A stretch of DNA of 64,000 nucleotides from positions 496,001 through 560,000 of the forward strand of contig NZ_SMZK01000002.1 in assembly GCF_005938085.1 (NCBI RefSeq), in the 5' to 3' direction. This DNA comes from Haloterrigena sp. H1 (lineage in GTDB: Archaea > Halobacteriota > Halobacteria > Halobacteriales > Natrialbaceae). Below are positions 16,461-24,783 of this stretch, in pieces. Position 1 is the first letter of the stretch; each line of letters begins with the position of its first letter. The position numbers were made by a program, and so were the translations under genes. Below the pieces are notes generated by a model. That model was not told the DNA's origin and did not search any database. It saw only the letters and a list, made by a program, of their open reading frames with translations.

Positions 16461-16979
16461 GTGACCGAATTACCTGACTTAGAGACATCCACACTGGTGA
16501 ATCTCTACACACTGCTGTCGGATGTCCAGCGTGACGCTAACGACTTTCGACAGGAAGTCGCCGATGTGCTTCTCTCACGGCTCCATCACGACCGTCCTGT
16601 TGCCGGTCAGTACGGCTCGGTCCAGCGCACGAGTCGCCGTAACCGCTCGCTCAAAGACGACGAGGACGTCCTCTCGATGCTCGAGGCGGAAGGGATCGAC
16701 CGTGAGCGCGTCATGAGCGTTGATCGCCAGAAAGTCGACGAAGCACTCGAGGTGACGACACTCACCGAGTCCGATGTCTATGAGATCGATGAGAGCGAAT
16801 ACGTTCGCAAGGCGGAGGTTGATGACGACGTCAAGGAGTCACGCCTCCAGGGCTTGAAGGACCGACTTGCCGCTAGCGAGGAGACAGAAGCCGAGGAACT
16901 GCAACAGGAAATCGAAGCACTCGAAGAGCGTATTGACGACCTCACGAGCTTCCGGGAAGGGACGGAGGTACAGGGATGA
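16461..16979 (+). CDS. Acidic coiled-coil protein of haloarchaeal accessory DNA
   Basis: About 172 residues from GTG 16461. The first part is helical (LVNLYTLLSDVQRDANDFRQEV), the middle reads GQYGSVQRTSRRNRSLKDDE and then pairs EGIDRERVMSVD with VDEALEVTTLTESDVYEI, and the C-terminus is a heptad-like coiled coil ending EALEERIDDLTSFREG. I know this type only as a plasmid or provirus hypothetical; the layout loosely recalls phage Gam/Gp157-like proteins. The open frame extends upstream to 16278, but the added residues look non-coding. It lies in the long inverted repeat, so two copies exist in the window. Confidence 0.6.
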   Translation: MTELPDLETSTLVNLYTLLSDVQRDANDFRQEVADVLLSRLHHDRPVAGQYGSVQRTSRRNRSLKDDEDVLSMLEAEGIDRERVMSVDRQKVDEALEVTTLTESDVYEIDESEYVRKAEVDDDVKESRLQGLKDRLAASEETEAEELQQEIEALEERIDDLTSFREGTEVQG

Positions 16980-17070
16980 CTGCTAACGGCTTCTGTGGCA
17001 CCACGTGCAGAGCAAGGAATTGGCAGGGTTCCTCCCGGTCGTCCTACAATCTGCCAGCAGGCACGTCGAG

Positions 17071-17233
17071 TTAGTCATCCTTGTCCTGTGAACGGAGTTC
17101 GTTGGCTCGCTTCTCGAGTAACCGGAGGATTGGGACACGTTGTTGGTGTTGGTTTTCGTAGGCGATGCAGGCTCGCAGCGTGTCCATATTGTTGCTCTGT
17201 TGAATGCCGACGCCTTCTGCGGATTGTATCGCT
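17071..17233 (-). pseudogene. Conserved hypothetical, C-terminal fragment cut by the IS
   Basis: From the IS edge at 17233 the minus strand reads AIQSAEGVGIQQSNNMDTL and continues to LRLLEKRANELRSQDKDD, a well-formed helical C-terminus. Its N-terminal part is missing; the DNA beyond the other IS edge does not continue the protein. So the IS insertion was followed by loss or exchange of one flank. Confidence 0.55.
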
Positions 17234-18204
17234 GATTTCAGGGGATTTGGACGCCGTCTGGCGATATGGGACGTCTCAGGAACCTCGCACAGACGTTTCA
17301 AGAGTTTGCCATAACCCACGTAGAAGAGCCAGACGTACCCGCCGTCGCCGACGGCGACGACGGGTACGACAAATCCACGAAGATCGCGTTGCTCTTGCTC
17401 AAAGAGGAAGTCAACAAGCCGCTCCGGCAGTTCGAGGACTATCTGAACGAGATGCCGGGAATTCTTGCTGTGTTTGGCCTTGAGAAATCACCTGATTACA
17501 CGTCTTTCAGCGTGTGGGACGGAGAATTCCCGATGAAAGAGTTGCGCCGCCTGCTCCGCCGGTCAGCGGAGCAGGCGGGGCTCTCGGGAACTGCTTCGAT
17601 CGATGCCAGCGGCTTCCAGCGAGATCAGGCTAGTTCGCACTACCGAAATCGTGTCGGCTACTCGTTCAATGCGATGAAGACAACGCTGCTCGTCGATACG
17701 GAGTCACTTGCTATCATGGACGCTCATTTCACCACAAAGAAAGCCTATGACGGCCACATTGGGCTGCAGGTCTTTCGGCGCAATGCCGAAGACCTGCAGG
17801 CACTTCTGGCTGACAAGATGTACTCATGGAGCAATCTCCGGGAGGCCTGTCGTGAAGCGTCAACGCGACCAGTGATTAAACACTGTGAGCAAAACGCACT
17901 CAAGAAGGCACATAACGTCAGAATTGACGACGAAGTCTACAATCAACGGTCAATGAGTGAGACCGTATTTGCGATGCTGAAGGACGATGGCGACGAGATC
18001 CGCTCCCGGAGCTGGCATGGCCAGTTCCGGGAGCTCACACGGAAGTGCATCGTCCATAACCTTGCGCAGGCGGCGAGTTAAGGCTCGCCGCCTGCTCCTC
18101 TTCTCCGGACGTATTCGAGAGAGGCATCGCCATCGTCCATCTCACACTTCGTGCAGTATCTTGTGAAACTGACGTTTTGATTACTGCACAAGTCGGCTGA
18201 AATC
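17234..18204 (+). mobile_element. ISH1-group (IS5 family) insertion sequence, left copy
   Basis: Imperfect terminal inverted repeats start with GATTTCAG: left 17234-17241, right complement 18197-18204, with about 14 of 16 bases matching when extended. They enclose a complete transposase gene. The flanking octamers GTATCGCT and GAATCGTC differ, so no target-site duplication is left. Total length is about 971 bp; the boundaries are my reading of the repeats. Confidence 0.6.
17266..18081 (+). CDS. IS5-family (ISH1-like) transposase
   Basis: A 271-residue DDE transposase. Candidate catalytic residues are Asp113 (SIDASGFQRD), Asp183 (LLADKMYSW) and Glu232 (QRSMSETVF). The N-terminal YDKSTKIALLLLKEEVNKPL is typical of ISH1-group enzymes. 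Length and motifs are intact, so the element could be active. An identical copy is at 61782-62597. Confidence 0.88.
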   Translation: MGRLRNLAQTFQEFAITHVEEPDVPAVADGDDGYDKSTKIALLLLKEEVNKPLRQFEDYLNEMPGILAVFGLEKSPDYTSFSVWDGEFPMKELRRLLRRSAEQAGLSGTASIDASGFQRDQASSHYRNRVGYSFNAMKTTLLVDTESLAIMDAHFTTKKAYDGHIGLQVFRRNAEDLQALLADKMYSWSNLREACREASTRPVIKHCEQNALKKAHNVRIDDEVYNQRSMSETVFAMLKDDGDEIRSRSWHGQFRELTRKCIVHNLAQAAS

Positions 18205-18305
18205 GAATCGTCCGATCTCAGAACCTACCGATAGAGCGTAGTTACCGGTGGAAAAGTGAATGTCAAAATTCCTATGACGGCGCTGTCTTGCGTTCAACAC
18301 TGCAG

Positions 18306-19421
18306 TCAATCTTGCTCGAGAGCCCGCAACTGATCGATCCGCGTTTCGGTCGCCGGGTGCGTCGAGGGTCGCCATCTGAGCATCCGACGCACCTCCGCGA
18401 TCACTGGCGAGACGAGCCTCGCGTAGAGCCATACCAAACCCCGATTCAGTCCGCTTGGATCCTCCGGCCCTTCAATCGATACCGCCGGCAAATACCGTTC
18501 TACCCAGTGCTCCTCGTCGTCGTCGTCCTCTTCAACTAATAGCGGACGCGGCACGATCCCAAGCGTTGCACTGGCATGCAGCCGTGCGTCCCGTTTCGGG
18601 CGTTCATCCTCGAGTGTTTCGAGTGCACCTGCCACAGCGGACGGATCGCCGGTAAGCTGACTGGCTCCACGATCAGCAGCGTACTCACGCGTCCTCGAGA
18701 ACAATCCGAGCGCGATTGCGTTCACTCCAAGTAGTCCTCGTGCAACGAGACTTACAACGAGGTACGCCAGCCCAAGCACCAAAATCGGTATCGCGAGTAT
18801 GAAGATGCCGATTCCAGTGAATAGACCTATCATCACCATATTCCCGAGAACTCGGCGAAGCAGTCGTTCGCGCTCGAACAACTGATCTCCGAGGGCGACG
18901 GTCGCAGCGACAGCAGTGGCAACTGGAAGATCACGGTTGGCGATGTGAGCAACTTCGTGAGCGAGGGCTGCATCGAGTTCATCATCGTCGAGTTGCTTGA
19001 GCAGCCCCGTCGTAACCACGATTGTTGGCGACCGTTGCGTCCCGACGGTCAAACAACCCGGTTCGGCCCGGTCGGCAACGGCTACCGACGGGGTCGGGAC
19101 ATCAGCTTGCGTTGCCAGCCGACGGACCCTCCCAGTGACGTTTCGTGGCCCACTTCTATCGAATTCGTTGAGGCTGAGTCTCCCAACGGCTTTTCGTGAC
19201 CCATACCGTCCCTGTAGAGCGACGAGTCCGACTCCACCGAGGAGGACTGCACCAACAGTAAGCGGAAAACCGACTTCAGTCGGCAGTGACCACCCGCTTG
19301 CAGACACCACATGGAGACCACTCCAAACGAGAATTGAGAGAACAACCACGTTGACACCGACCACCAGCGCAAGTGTGCCAGCGATTCGCACCTGGAGTTG
19401 TCGATTCGGTGAGAGAGACAC
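18306..19421 (-). CDS. M48-family membrane metalloprotease (HtpX-like)
   Basis: A 371-residue protein with two N-terminal membrane helices (about 12-38 and 50-70), the zinc motif HEVAH at 155-159, a further hydrophobic pair at about 195-240, and the third ligand in REYAADRGA (Glu247). This matches HtpX-type quality-control proteases that clip misfolded membrane proteins from the cytoplasmic side. Its stop codon lies 1-2 bases from the inner edge of the long inverted repeat, so the rearrangement just missed the gene. A second M48 protease is at 47.6 kb. Confidence 0.88.
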   Translation of the reverse strand: MSLSPNRQLQVRIAGTLALVVGVNVVVLSILVWSGLHVVSASGWSLPTEVGFPLTVGAVLLGGVGLVALQGRYGSRKAVGRLSLNEFDRSGPRNVTGRVRRLATQADVPTPSVAVADRAEPGCLTVGTQRSPTIVVTTGLLKQLDDDELDAALAHEVAHIANRDLPVATAVAATVALGDQLFERERLLRRVLGNMVMIGLFTGIGIFILAIPILVLGLAYLVVSLVARGLLGVNAIALGLFSRTREYAADRGASQLTGDPSAVAGALETLEDERPKRDARLHASATLGIVPRPLLVEEDDDDEEHWVERYLPAVSIEGPEDPSGLNRGLVWLYARLVSPVIAEVRRMLRWRPSTHPATETRIDQLRALEQD

Positions 19422-19719
19422 GTTGTTACATTATTTCCGACCTTCTAACAGTGTTTCGAAGGATTCGATTTGGCATTTCCCTCCACAGACAGACATATTT
19501 CAATACTCGTGACAAGTACAGTGGACAGTTCTGTTAGATTCGGTCTGCCTGCAATCTCGCCGCGCTTTGGGACTGCATCGACGGGAGACTTTCCATTGAA
19601 TCTCTCACACGTTCCTGTCGCCTGACGAGGGTCGCATAGACGGTGCGGTCCAACGACACAATTCGATGATTGGACGACAATTCTTTTTCTTGACCGATCC
19701 TTCACTCTATTCAGACTGA
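19422..19719. other. Intergenic region between divergent genes
   Basis: About 300 bases between the M48 gene and the plus-strand membrane protein gene. It should carry both promoters. I see no open frame of quality and no repeat. Confidence 0.5.
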
Positions 19720-20049
19720 ATGGCAGCACTGGCTTCGGATTTCGTCGCGACAGTCGTTGCGCTGACGCTCGCTCAGCAACTCGAGCAGACCATCAGCCTC
19801 GGTATCTTTTTCGTCGGCGCAACGCTGGCGGTACTCAGCGCGCTGGCGTGGCGACGGGAACGCGACCAGCGCATGGCCGTCGTCGCCGTCGGCTATCTCA
19901 TGTTCGCGATTTATGGCTTCGTCGTCTTCCTCGAGTACTACCTCCTGCCGTATCTCTCCGTTCAAACCGTCGAATTGCTGGAACACAGCGTGGCAGCACT
20001 CATCCTCGTCGGACTGCTCGCGTTCTTCGTTGCGCTGAGTCGGGACTGA
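19720..20049 (+). CDS. Small three-helix membrane protein
   Basis: A 109-residue protein with three hydrophobic helices (about 8-43, 52-76 and 85-106) and few polar residues. It stands two bases before the winged-helix gene, so the two probably form a sensor/regulator or anchor/regulator pair, an arrangement common in haloarchaea. No motif indicates a substrate. Confidence 0.7.
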   Translation: MAALASDFVATVVALTLAQQLEQTISLGIFFVGATLAVLSALAWRRERDQRMAVVAVGYLMFAIYGFVVFLEYYLLPYLSVQTVELLEHSVAALILVGLLAFFVALSRD

Positions 20050-20051
20050 CC

Positions 20052-20591
20052 ATGACGGACGCTGACCCGGACGCGGAGCCGGAACTGGAACTCCAATCAC
20101 GGCGAACGATTTACCAGCACGTCCGTGACAATCCAGGGATTCACTTCCGTGCCCTCCTTGGGGACCTTGAGTACGCCCAAGGGACGCTGCAGTATCACCT
20201 CCGCTGGCTCGAAGATAAGGGATTACTCGAGGAATCTGACGACGGTAAGTACACGCGATACTATCCGGCTGAAGAATTCGACGAGGTCGATCAGGCCGTC
20301 ATGAACGCGCTACGACGCGAGTACGCCCGTCGGATTGTGGCTCACCTCGCTGTTAAGGGGGCGCTCTCGACTGCCGACCTGAGTGACCGCCTCGAGCGGT
20401 CGCCCTCGACGGTGTCGTGGCACCTCTCGAAACTCGAGGATGCGGATCTCGTCACCAAGGAGCGACAGGGCCGGAGCGTCGAATACGAATTGCGCGACCC
20501 AGAGCGCGTACAGTATCTCTATACTGTCCACCGACGGACGTTCACCGATCGGGTCGTCGACCGGCTGTTCAATCTGTGGGACGGCTACTGA
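20052..20591 (+). CDS. Double winged-helix transcriptional regulator
   Basis: A 179-residue protein with two winged-helix modules. The first (RRTIYQHVRDNPGIHFRALL, then TLQYHLRWLEDKGLLEE) and the second (RRIVAHLAVKGALSTADLSD, then TVSWHLSKLEDADLVTKER) both carry the QYHL/SWHL recognition helix of MarR/ArsR-like archaeal regulators. ATG 20052 follows the membrane-protein stop closely. It is convergent with the ApbE/haem operon that ends at 20593, one base away. The regulated genes are unknown. Confidence 0.82.
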   Translation: MTDADPDAEPELELQSRRTIYQHVRDNPGIHFRALLGDLEYAQGTLQYHLRWLEDKGLLEESDDGKYTRYYPAEEFDEVDQAVMNALRREYARRIVAHLAVKGALSTADLSDRLERSPSTVSWHLSKLEDADLVTKERQGRSVEYELRDPERVQYLYTVHRRTFTDRVVDRLFNLWDGY

Positions 20592-20592
20592 G

Positions 20593-21138
20593 TTACTGCC
20601 GCGTCGGGTCAGGCGTCGACAGCCGCCCGCTGGCCACCAGCAGGCGCAACAGCAGGACGTAGCCGAGGAACGCGATCGCTGGGCCGAAGACCGGGCGGAT
20701 CAGCCCTGCGACGTCGGTCCCAATGGCGACAGCATGGATCGTCGCGAACACGAAGCCACCATAGGCGAACGCGTGGATAACTCTCGGTCCCCAAGGACGT
20801 TCGAACCGCTGTGCGTCGAGAAAGCCAAGGACCGCGACGACGAGTACCTGAAGCGCCCCAACGCCGACGACGACGCCGGCGAGCAGGTACGTCGTCGAGT
20901 ACGCGGGCTGGGGAGCCGATCCAGTGACGATGAACCAGGTGTCGAGGACGCCGAGGACGCCGTGGAGTAGTGTCATGAGCATCGCGAACACCGACACCTC
21001 GATGTGGACCCGGCGGGAGAACCGGTAGAGTGGGCCAAACGACCGCGCAGTGTAGAGAATCCCCGTCAAGACCGACAGATACAGCGCAGGATAGGCAACC
21101 AGCGCAGCACCACGGTCGAGATACCAGATAACCTCCAT
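20593..21138 (-). CDS. Ferric-reductase-like haem-binding membrane protein
   Basis: A 181-residue protein with about five helices. Conserved-type histidines sit in RRVHIEVS (about 45), MTLLHGVLG (59), RVIHAFAY (122) and ATIHAVAI (135), giving two possible haem b sites as in ferric-reductase-like/YedZ-type domains. The start ATG 21138 overlaps the stop of the upstream TSP3 gene. As last gene of an operon with an ApbE flavin transferase it would pass electrons across the membrane, possibly to a flavinylated or metal-bound partner outside. That function is inferred. Confidence 0.75.
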   Translation of the reverse strand: MEVIWYLDRGAALVAYPALYLSVLTGILYTARSFGPLYRFSRRVHIEVSVFAMLMTLLHGVLGVLDTWFIVTGSAPQPAYSTTYLLAGVVVGVGALQVLVVAVLGFLDAQRFERPWGPRVIHAFAYGGFVFATIHAVAIGTDVAGLIRPVFGPAIAFLGYVLLLRLLVASGRLSTPDPTRQ

Positions 21139-21425
21139 TATGAGGCCCCCGTTGTCTCGACCACGTCCGGACAGCCGTCGCCATCTTGGAAGCCGTTCGT
21201 CGTCTCCGCTCGCGTCGGACACTGGTCTGCGTTGTCACGAATCCCATCGCCGTCGTAATCATTCGGAGCCTGTCTTGTCGGCACTGTCGAGTCGACGAGG
21301 TCCGACTGCTTGCGGTCGACCGCTTGCGCTTCGCGAACGTCAGCGATCCCCCACAGCACCGGCACCGTTGCGAGAAGTAACACAACAGCGACGACTGTGA
21401 TCGTCCCGCTATGCGACGTGCTCAT
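21138..21425 (-). CDS. Membrane-anchored thrombospondin type 3 repeat protein
   Basis: A 95-residue protein: a single N-terminal membrane helix (about 9-26), a linker, then one calcium-type TSP3 repeat (DYDGDGIRDNADQCPT, and later DGDGCPD). It ends exactly with VVETTGAS. The last residues resemble the (S/T)GA(T/S) core that ApbE enzymes flavinylate, although the Asp usually found six residues before the modified residue is Val here. The gene overlaps ApbE by 17 bases and the haem protein by one base. A role as an extracytoplasmic electron-carrying or calcium-binding partner is plausible but unproven. Confidence 0.65.
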   Translation of the reverse strand: MSTSHSGTITVVAVVLLLATVPVLWGIADVREAQAVDRKQSDLVDSTVPTRQAPNDYDGDGIRDNADQCPTRAETTNGFQDGDGCPDVVETTGAS

Positions 21426-22278
21426 CGAATCCCTCCGTCGTCCGAAAGACACCGTCGTGAACCACGAACGCCTCGAGGTCCGGCCACGCGGCTGCACGCT
21501 CAAGCGCATCCGAGAGCGGCAGTGCAGCGAGCGTCGTCGCGAGCGCGTCAGCCTCCATGCAGTCGCGTTTTGCGACCACAGTGACCGACTCGTGGCGTGC
21601 ACCCAGCCGCTCGCTCGTCGGATCGTAGACGTGATCGATGCCATCGCGCTCCCGGCGATAGTTCCCGGAGGTGGCGACGCTCCAGTCGGTCTCGAGGACT
21701 TTGAGCGGACGAGAATCGCCGTACGGACTCTCGACAGCGATCGGGCCAATCGGCGGCGACATATCGCCACCGCCGCTGACGAAGCCGCGTCGGCCCGGCC
21801 CCGTCGCCGAAGCGGCCGCGTGATCGACGATGTAGCCCTTCGCGAGGCCGTTGAGGTCGAGTTCCGTCTCGGTGACGACGAGATCGCCGTCGACGCGCAC
21901 CGATCCGGTCTCGAACGTCGCCGAAACCGTCTTTCGGTCGCCGCGAAGGTATGCCTTCAGGTCGTGTTCGACCGCCCCCTGCTGGATGTCGAAGACGCCG
22001 TCGGTACGCTCGCTGTACTCGAGGCCGCGTCGAACCAGCCGGGCGACGTGTTCGTTCTCGACGCGTCCTGTCCGGTTGAGACGTGCGACCTCACTCTCTG
22101 AATCGAACGCGTTGAGTTCGGCCTCGAGCGACAGCGCAGTTTGCCGCGCTCGCTCGGCTGCAACCTCGGCGCGGTAGCCAGTCATCTGAACGGTGAAGTC
22201 GGTGTCACAGCACCGAAACTCGAGACGAGCGTCACCGAGTCGTGTACGGGCGGAAGTGAGAGTATCCGCCAGGCTCAT
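21409..22278 (-). CDS. apbE: FAD:protein FMN transferase
   Basis: A 289-residue ApbE-family protein. Family landmarks are LNGLAKGYIVDHAA (compare GAIAKGYAVD), FVSGGGDM, VATSGNYRR, HVYDPTSERLG and AKRDCMEADALATTLA. ApbE moves FMN from FAD onto Ser/Thr of redox proteins. No signal peptide, Tat motif or lipobox is present at the N-terminus (MSLADTLTSARTRLG), which is unusual for an ApbE serving an outward-facing target. It sits in an operon with a haem membrane protein and two exported proteins, so the target is probably encoded beside it. Confidence 0.88.
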   Translation of the reverse strand: MSLADTLTSARTRLGDARLEFRCCDTDFTVQMTGYRAEVAAERARQTALSLEAELNAFDSESEVARLNRTGRVENEHVARLVRRGLEYSERTDGVFDIQQGAVEHDLKAYLRGDRKTVSATFETGSVRVDGDLVVTETELDLNGLAKGYIVDHAAASATGPGRRGFVSGGGDMSPPIGPIAVESPYGDSRPLKVLETDWSVATSGNYRRERDGIDHVYDPTSERLGARHESVTVVAKRDCMEADALATTLAALPLSDALERAAAWPDLEAFVVHDGVFRTTEGFDEHVA

Positions 22279-22280
22279 GA

Positions 22281-22559
22281 CTAGTCGTCCTCCTCTTCGT
22301 GCTCTTCGTATTCTTCGTACTCCTCATGCTCTTCGTACTCATCGTTCTCGTGTTCACCGCCGCCACTTTGGACCGCCGGCGTGAAGTCCTCGTTCGGTGC
22401 TGGCGCGTCGCTTGCGACCGTCGGGTTCTCATTATCGGCCAACGAATCGATGCCGACTCCAAGCCCGGGGGCCGCCAACGCGAGCGCGACGAAGCTGGTC
22501 AGCACTGCGCCGGCGAGCGTGAGCGAAACAAGTCTGTTCGTCGGAACTGGGATTCTCAT
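22281..22559 (-). CDS. Exported protein with Glu/Tyr/His-rich tail
   Basis: A 92-residue protein with an N-terminal hydrophobic segment (about 10-30) that looks like a signal peptide or anchor, a short spacer and a low-complexity tail of repeated YEEHEE-type units ending in Asp. It is the first gene of the ApbE operon, two bases before apbE. Such Glu/His-rich tails can bind metal ions; with its redox neighbours a metal-gathering or electron-hopping role is conceivable. I do not recognise a family. Confidence 0.6.
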   Translation of the reverse strand: MRIPVPTNRLVSLTLAGAVLTSFVALALAAPGLGVGIDSLADNENPTVASDAPAPNEDFTPAVQSGGGEHENDEYEEHEEYEEYEEHEEEDD

Positions 22560-22701
22560 GGGACAAGTACAGATAGCTCACTGCCTTATCTATCGTTTCG
22601 CGTCCATCAATCGAATGTTCGTCCAACCATCGAATCGTCTTTTGTCAGCGAGGGGACCCACTCTGCAACTCGCTGTCTGGGGATCAACAACTCTTAACAA
22701 C

Positions 22702-23586
22702 TCATTCTGGGCTCGGCCCATAGCACGGCGTCCCGCAGACCTGGCACTCCCAGATTGCGTGGCCGGTCCAGGTTTCGTCGGGCACGGATTCATGAGCGCT
22801 GAATCGATGATCGGTTGTGCGTCCGCACTGGTGACACTCGAGGCGTTCTTTGGTCGGAATGCCACTGTTTTGATGCTCAGGTTCACGTTCTTTAGGTGCC
22901 TGCTGGAGGGCAATTGCTGGGACTAGCCACACATCATCGTCGGCGTTGTCGAGCACCGTCGCAAGCCGCTGCTTGTCACGAATTCCGGACCCACCCTCAT
23001 CGTAGAGATAGGTTGTTGGTTCGCAGTCGCTATCCACCGCTGATTGGTCAGTCCACGCTGTTCAATCATGGGCTGCTGCGAAAAGCTGCTCACCGTCAGT
23101 GGACGAGATCCGCACTGCAGCGGGTAGTACAGGCCACCGATCGGTCAATTGGGCTGCAGGCTCGTCTTCGAGATCATAGATGATTGTGCAGTCGTCGACA
23201 GTTGATTCCGTCGCATTCGAGGCAAGGAGCGTCGCAGCGGCCGCGCCTTTCGCGACAGCGCCGTAGAACGTCGACGACTTGACAAACATGTGGATGACGC
23301 CGAGGAGTGTCCACTCTGTTGCTGGTGCGTCTGTCTCAGAAGCGGTGTCCTCGAGATGGTTCGTGAGACAGAACAAGCATTTGGTCCGGTTAACTGAGAT
23401 CGGTGCGCCACAGGACCGACACTCGGTATCCGTTTCCGTTGGCGTGTCCGGATATCCAGTCGTCGCCGTCGCGCTCCGCTGTCGATCAGGTTCGCCATCA
23501 TCATCTTCGCTGAGTGTCTCGTCTGGGATATGCGACGCTTCGCCGGTCGGACGAAGCTCTTCAAAGTCAGAATCTCGATCAGTCAT
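22702..23586 (-). pseudogene. Zinc-ribbon haloarchaeal protein broken by a TGA codon
   Basis: Two segments, 23586-23062 (174 codons) and 23037-22702 (111 codons), lie in the same frame and together match one haloarchaeal accessory protein. The N-part starts MTDRDSDFEELRPTGEASHI with a zinc ribbon CRSCGAPISVNRTKCLFC; the C-part has DDDVWLVPAIALQ and a second ribbon ending ECQVCGTPCYGPSPE. Only a TGA at 23062-23064 separates AAAHD from TAWTDQS. Relatives as I remember them have Arg there, so CGA to TGA is the simplest cause. Unless stop readthrough or a sequencing error applies, only the first ribbon is made. Confidence 0.7.
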
Positions 23587-23670
23587 TGATTGGGTAGTGG
23601 GTTGTATGGTCTCACGTCTCGATCAGGTTCAGTTCGATAGAGAAGATCTGTAAATGAGATCACTGAGACG

Positions 23671-23808
23671 CTATTGCTGGCGGAGTCCTGCTTCTCGAGC
23701 TTCACGGTTGCTGGCACAATGGATACACGCTGGCAGATCACCATCAACAGCAAAAACCCGGTAGTAGTTCTCTGTGACATGAGAGCCACAGCCATCATAT
23801 TCTGGCAT
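23671..23808 (-). CDS. DUF7563-like small zinc-finger protein with a lost Cys
   Basis: A 45-residue protein too short for most ORF searches. It begins MPEYDGCGSHVTENYYRVFA and continues to CIHCASNREAREAGL, the plan of the haloarchaeal DUF7563 small zinc proteins (CxxCGxxVT...RVF...CxxC). Relatives normally have Cys at residue 4; here it is Tyr (TAT for TGT), leaving three of four zinc ligands. The length and the rest of the fold are intact. It could bind zinc with another ligand, or be decaying. Confidence 0.7.
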   Translation of the reverse strand: MPEYDGCGSHVTENYYRVFAVDGDLPACIHCASNREAREAGLRQQ

Positions 23809-23883
23809 TATACAAATCTATATTGCTACTCCAGTAAATATCTTGTTCTAATACTTGTATGATCTTTCTAAATAGCATCCTAT

Positions 23884-24069
23884 CTAAGTGGGATTGACTC
23901 TTTTCTGGGTCTGGTAGTGTTGTGGTTCAATAAGGTGTCCACAGCCCTCACAACGAGTTTCGACTGCGTTGGTGGTCACCCGTCCGTTGCAGTTGGGACA
24001 CGGACTGGCGCTCGAATCGGGTTGGACGTCTTCGTAGAATGTTGTCTCGTAAACCTCTCTGAAAGTCAT
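23884..24069 (-). CDS. TFB-type zinc ribbon protein, short
   Basis: A 61-residue protein. MTFREVYETTFYEDVQ followed by CPNCNGRVTTNAVETRCEGCG matches the N-terminal zinc ribbon of haloarchaeal TFB factors, but the protein ends about 15 residues after the ribbon without the B-finger or cyclin repeats. It could be a free-standing ribbon or the stump of a deleted tfb gene. The complete TFB of this window is at 37322-38287. Confidence 0.55.
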   Translation of the reverse strand: MTFREVYETTFYEDVQPDSSASPCPNCNGRVTTNAVETRCEGCGHLIEPQHYQTQKRVNPT

Positions 24070-24355
24070 GGTGTTCACGAGGGGCAATGAGTAACTCCGA
24101 CTGCCCCTCACCTGCTCGTAGGGTAGAGAAACCTCTCTCAGTAGACAGTGGCAGAGTTCCTTTTTCAGGGCTCTTTGTGAAACTCGCGGTCAGTACAGGG
24201 CATACAGTTACTACAGCGACTACCGATCTCTATCCAATCTGTCAAAATTCGCCTGCTGACTATAGAGGATAGGTTCAGTACAACGGCTTTGTTTGTTTCA
24301 TTCCGAAGCCATGAACCTACAAGGCTTTATTCATACCTTCGTTGTAGCGTTCGTC

Positions 24356-24783
24356 ATGGTTTCACGTGTTCTCGTTCCAATGGACGACTCAGAGATAGCG
24401 GGACGGGCACTCAGGTATGCACTTGAGGTTATTCAGATGCGGAGATAACTGTCTATCATGTCGTTGGCGCTCCATCGATGATGATGGGCAGCGCAGTGGG
24501 TCTTGCATTAGAAGAGGACATCGAAACAGCCGCTGAGGAACGGGCCAAACCGATTTTTGATGCGGCCCACGATATTGCTGCTGAGTATGACACAGAGATA
24601 GAGACGGCCGTCGGTTTAGGCCACCTAACGCGAGCAATCGTAAACCGTGCTGAAAACTACGACACGATTGTAATGGGGGCTCATGGAGAGCACAGTGAGG
24701 GTCTTACACGAAGCTTTCTGGTAGGGTACATTGCAAAGACGGTATTCGAACGGTCACCGATCCCGGTAACGACTGTTTGGTAG
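24356..24783 (+). pseudogene. Universal stress protein (Usp), frameshifted
   Basis: The first frame from ATG 24356 reads MVSRVLVPMDDSEIAGRALR and stops soon after VIQMRR. A second frame resumes at once with DAEITVYHVVGAP and runs to the C-terminal IVMGAHGEHSEGLTRSFLVG and PIPVTTVW, the ATP-binding loop of Usp. A one-base loss near 24433 (in what was probably VYPDAE) breaks an otherwise complete gene. The next intact Usp follows at 25171. Confidence 0.75.

Larger units (their letters stand above)
15863..18304 (+). repeat. Long inverted repeat, left copy (at least 2,442 bp)
   Basis: Position x here pairs with 79,863 minus x on the other strand. The right copy is 61559-64000 and is cut by the window edge, so the true repeat is longer. 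Every segment I compared is identical, and encoded proteins of 271, 233, 162 and 82 residues match exactly. The inner boundary is sharp: the left copy ends at TGCA (18301-18304), one base before the M48 stop codon. The repeat includes an IS, a coiled-coil gene and the 5' part of a regulator, so it is more than a simple IS pair. Confidence 0.9.

Noticed and set aside
16195..16512. Minus-strand frame of 105 codons in the inverted repeat (and its twin at 63351-63668)
   Set aside because: Antisense to the coiled-coil gene region, with no recognisable motif.
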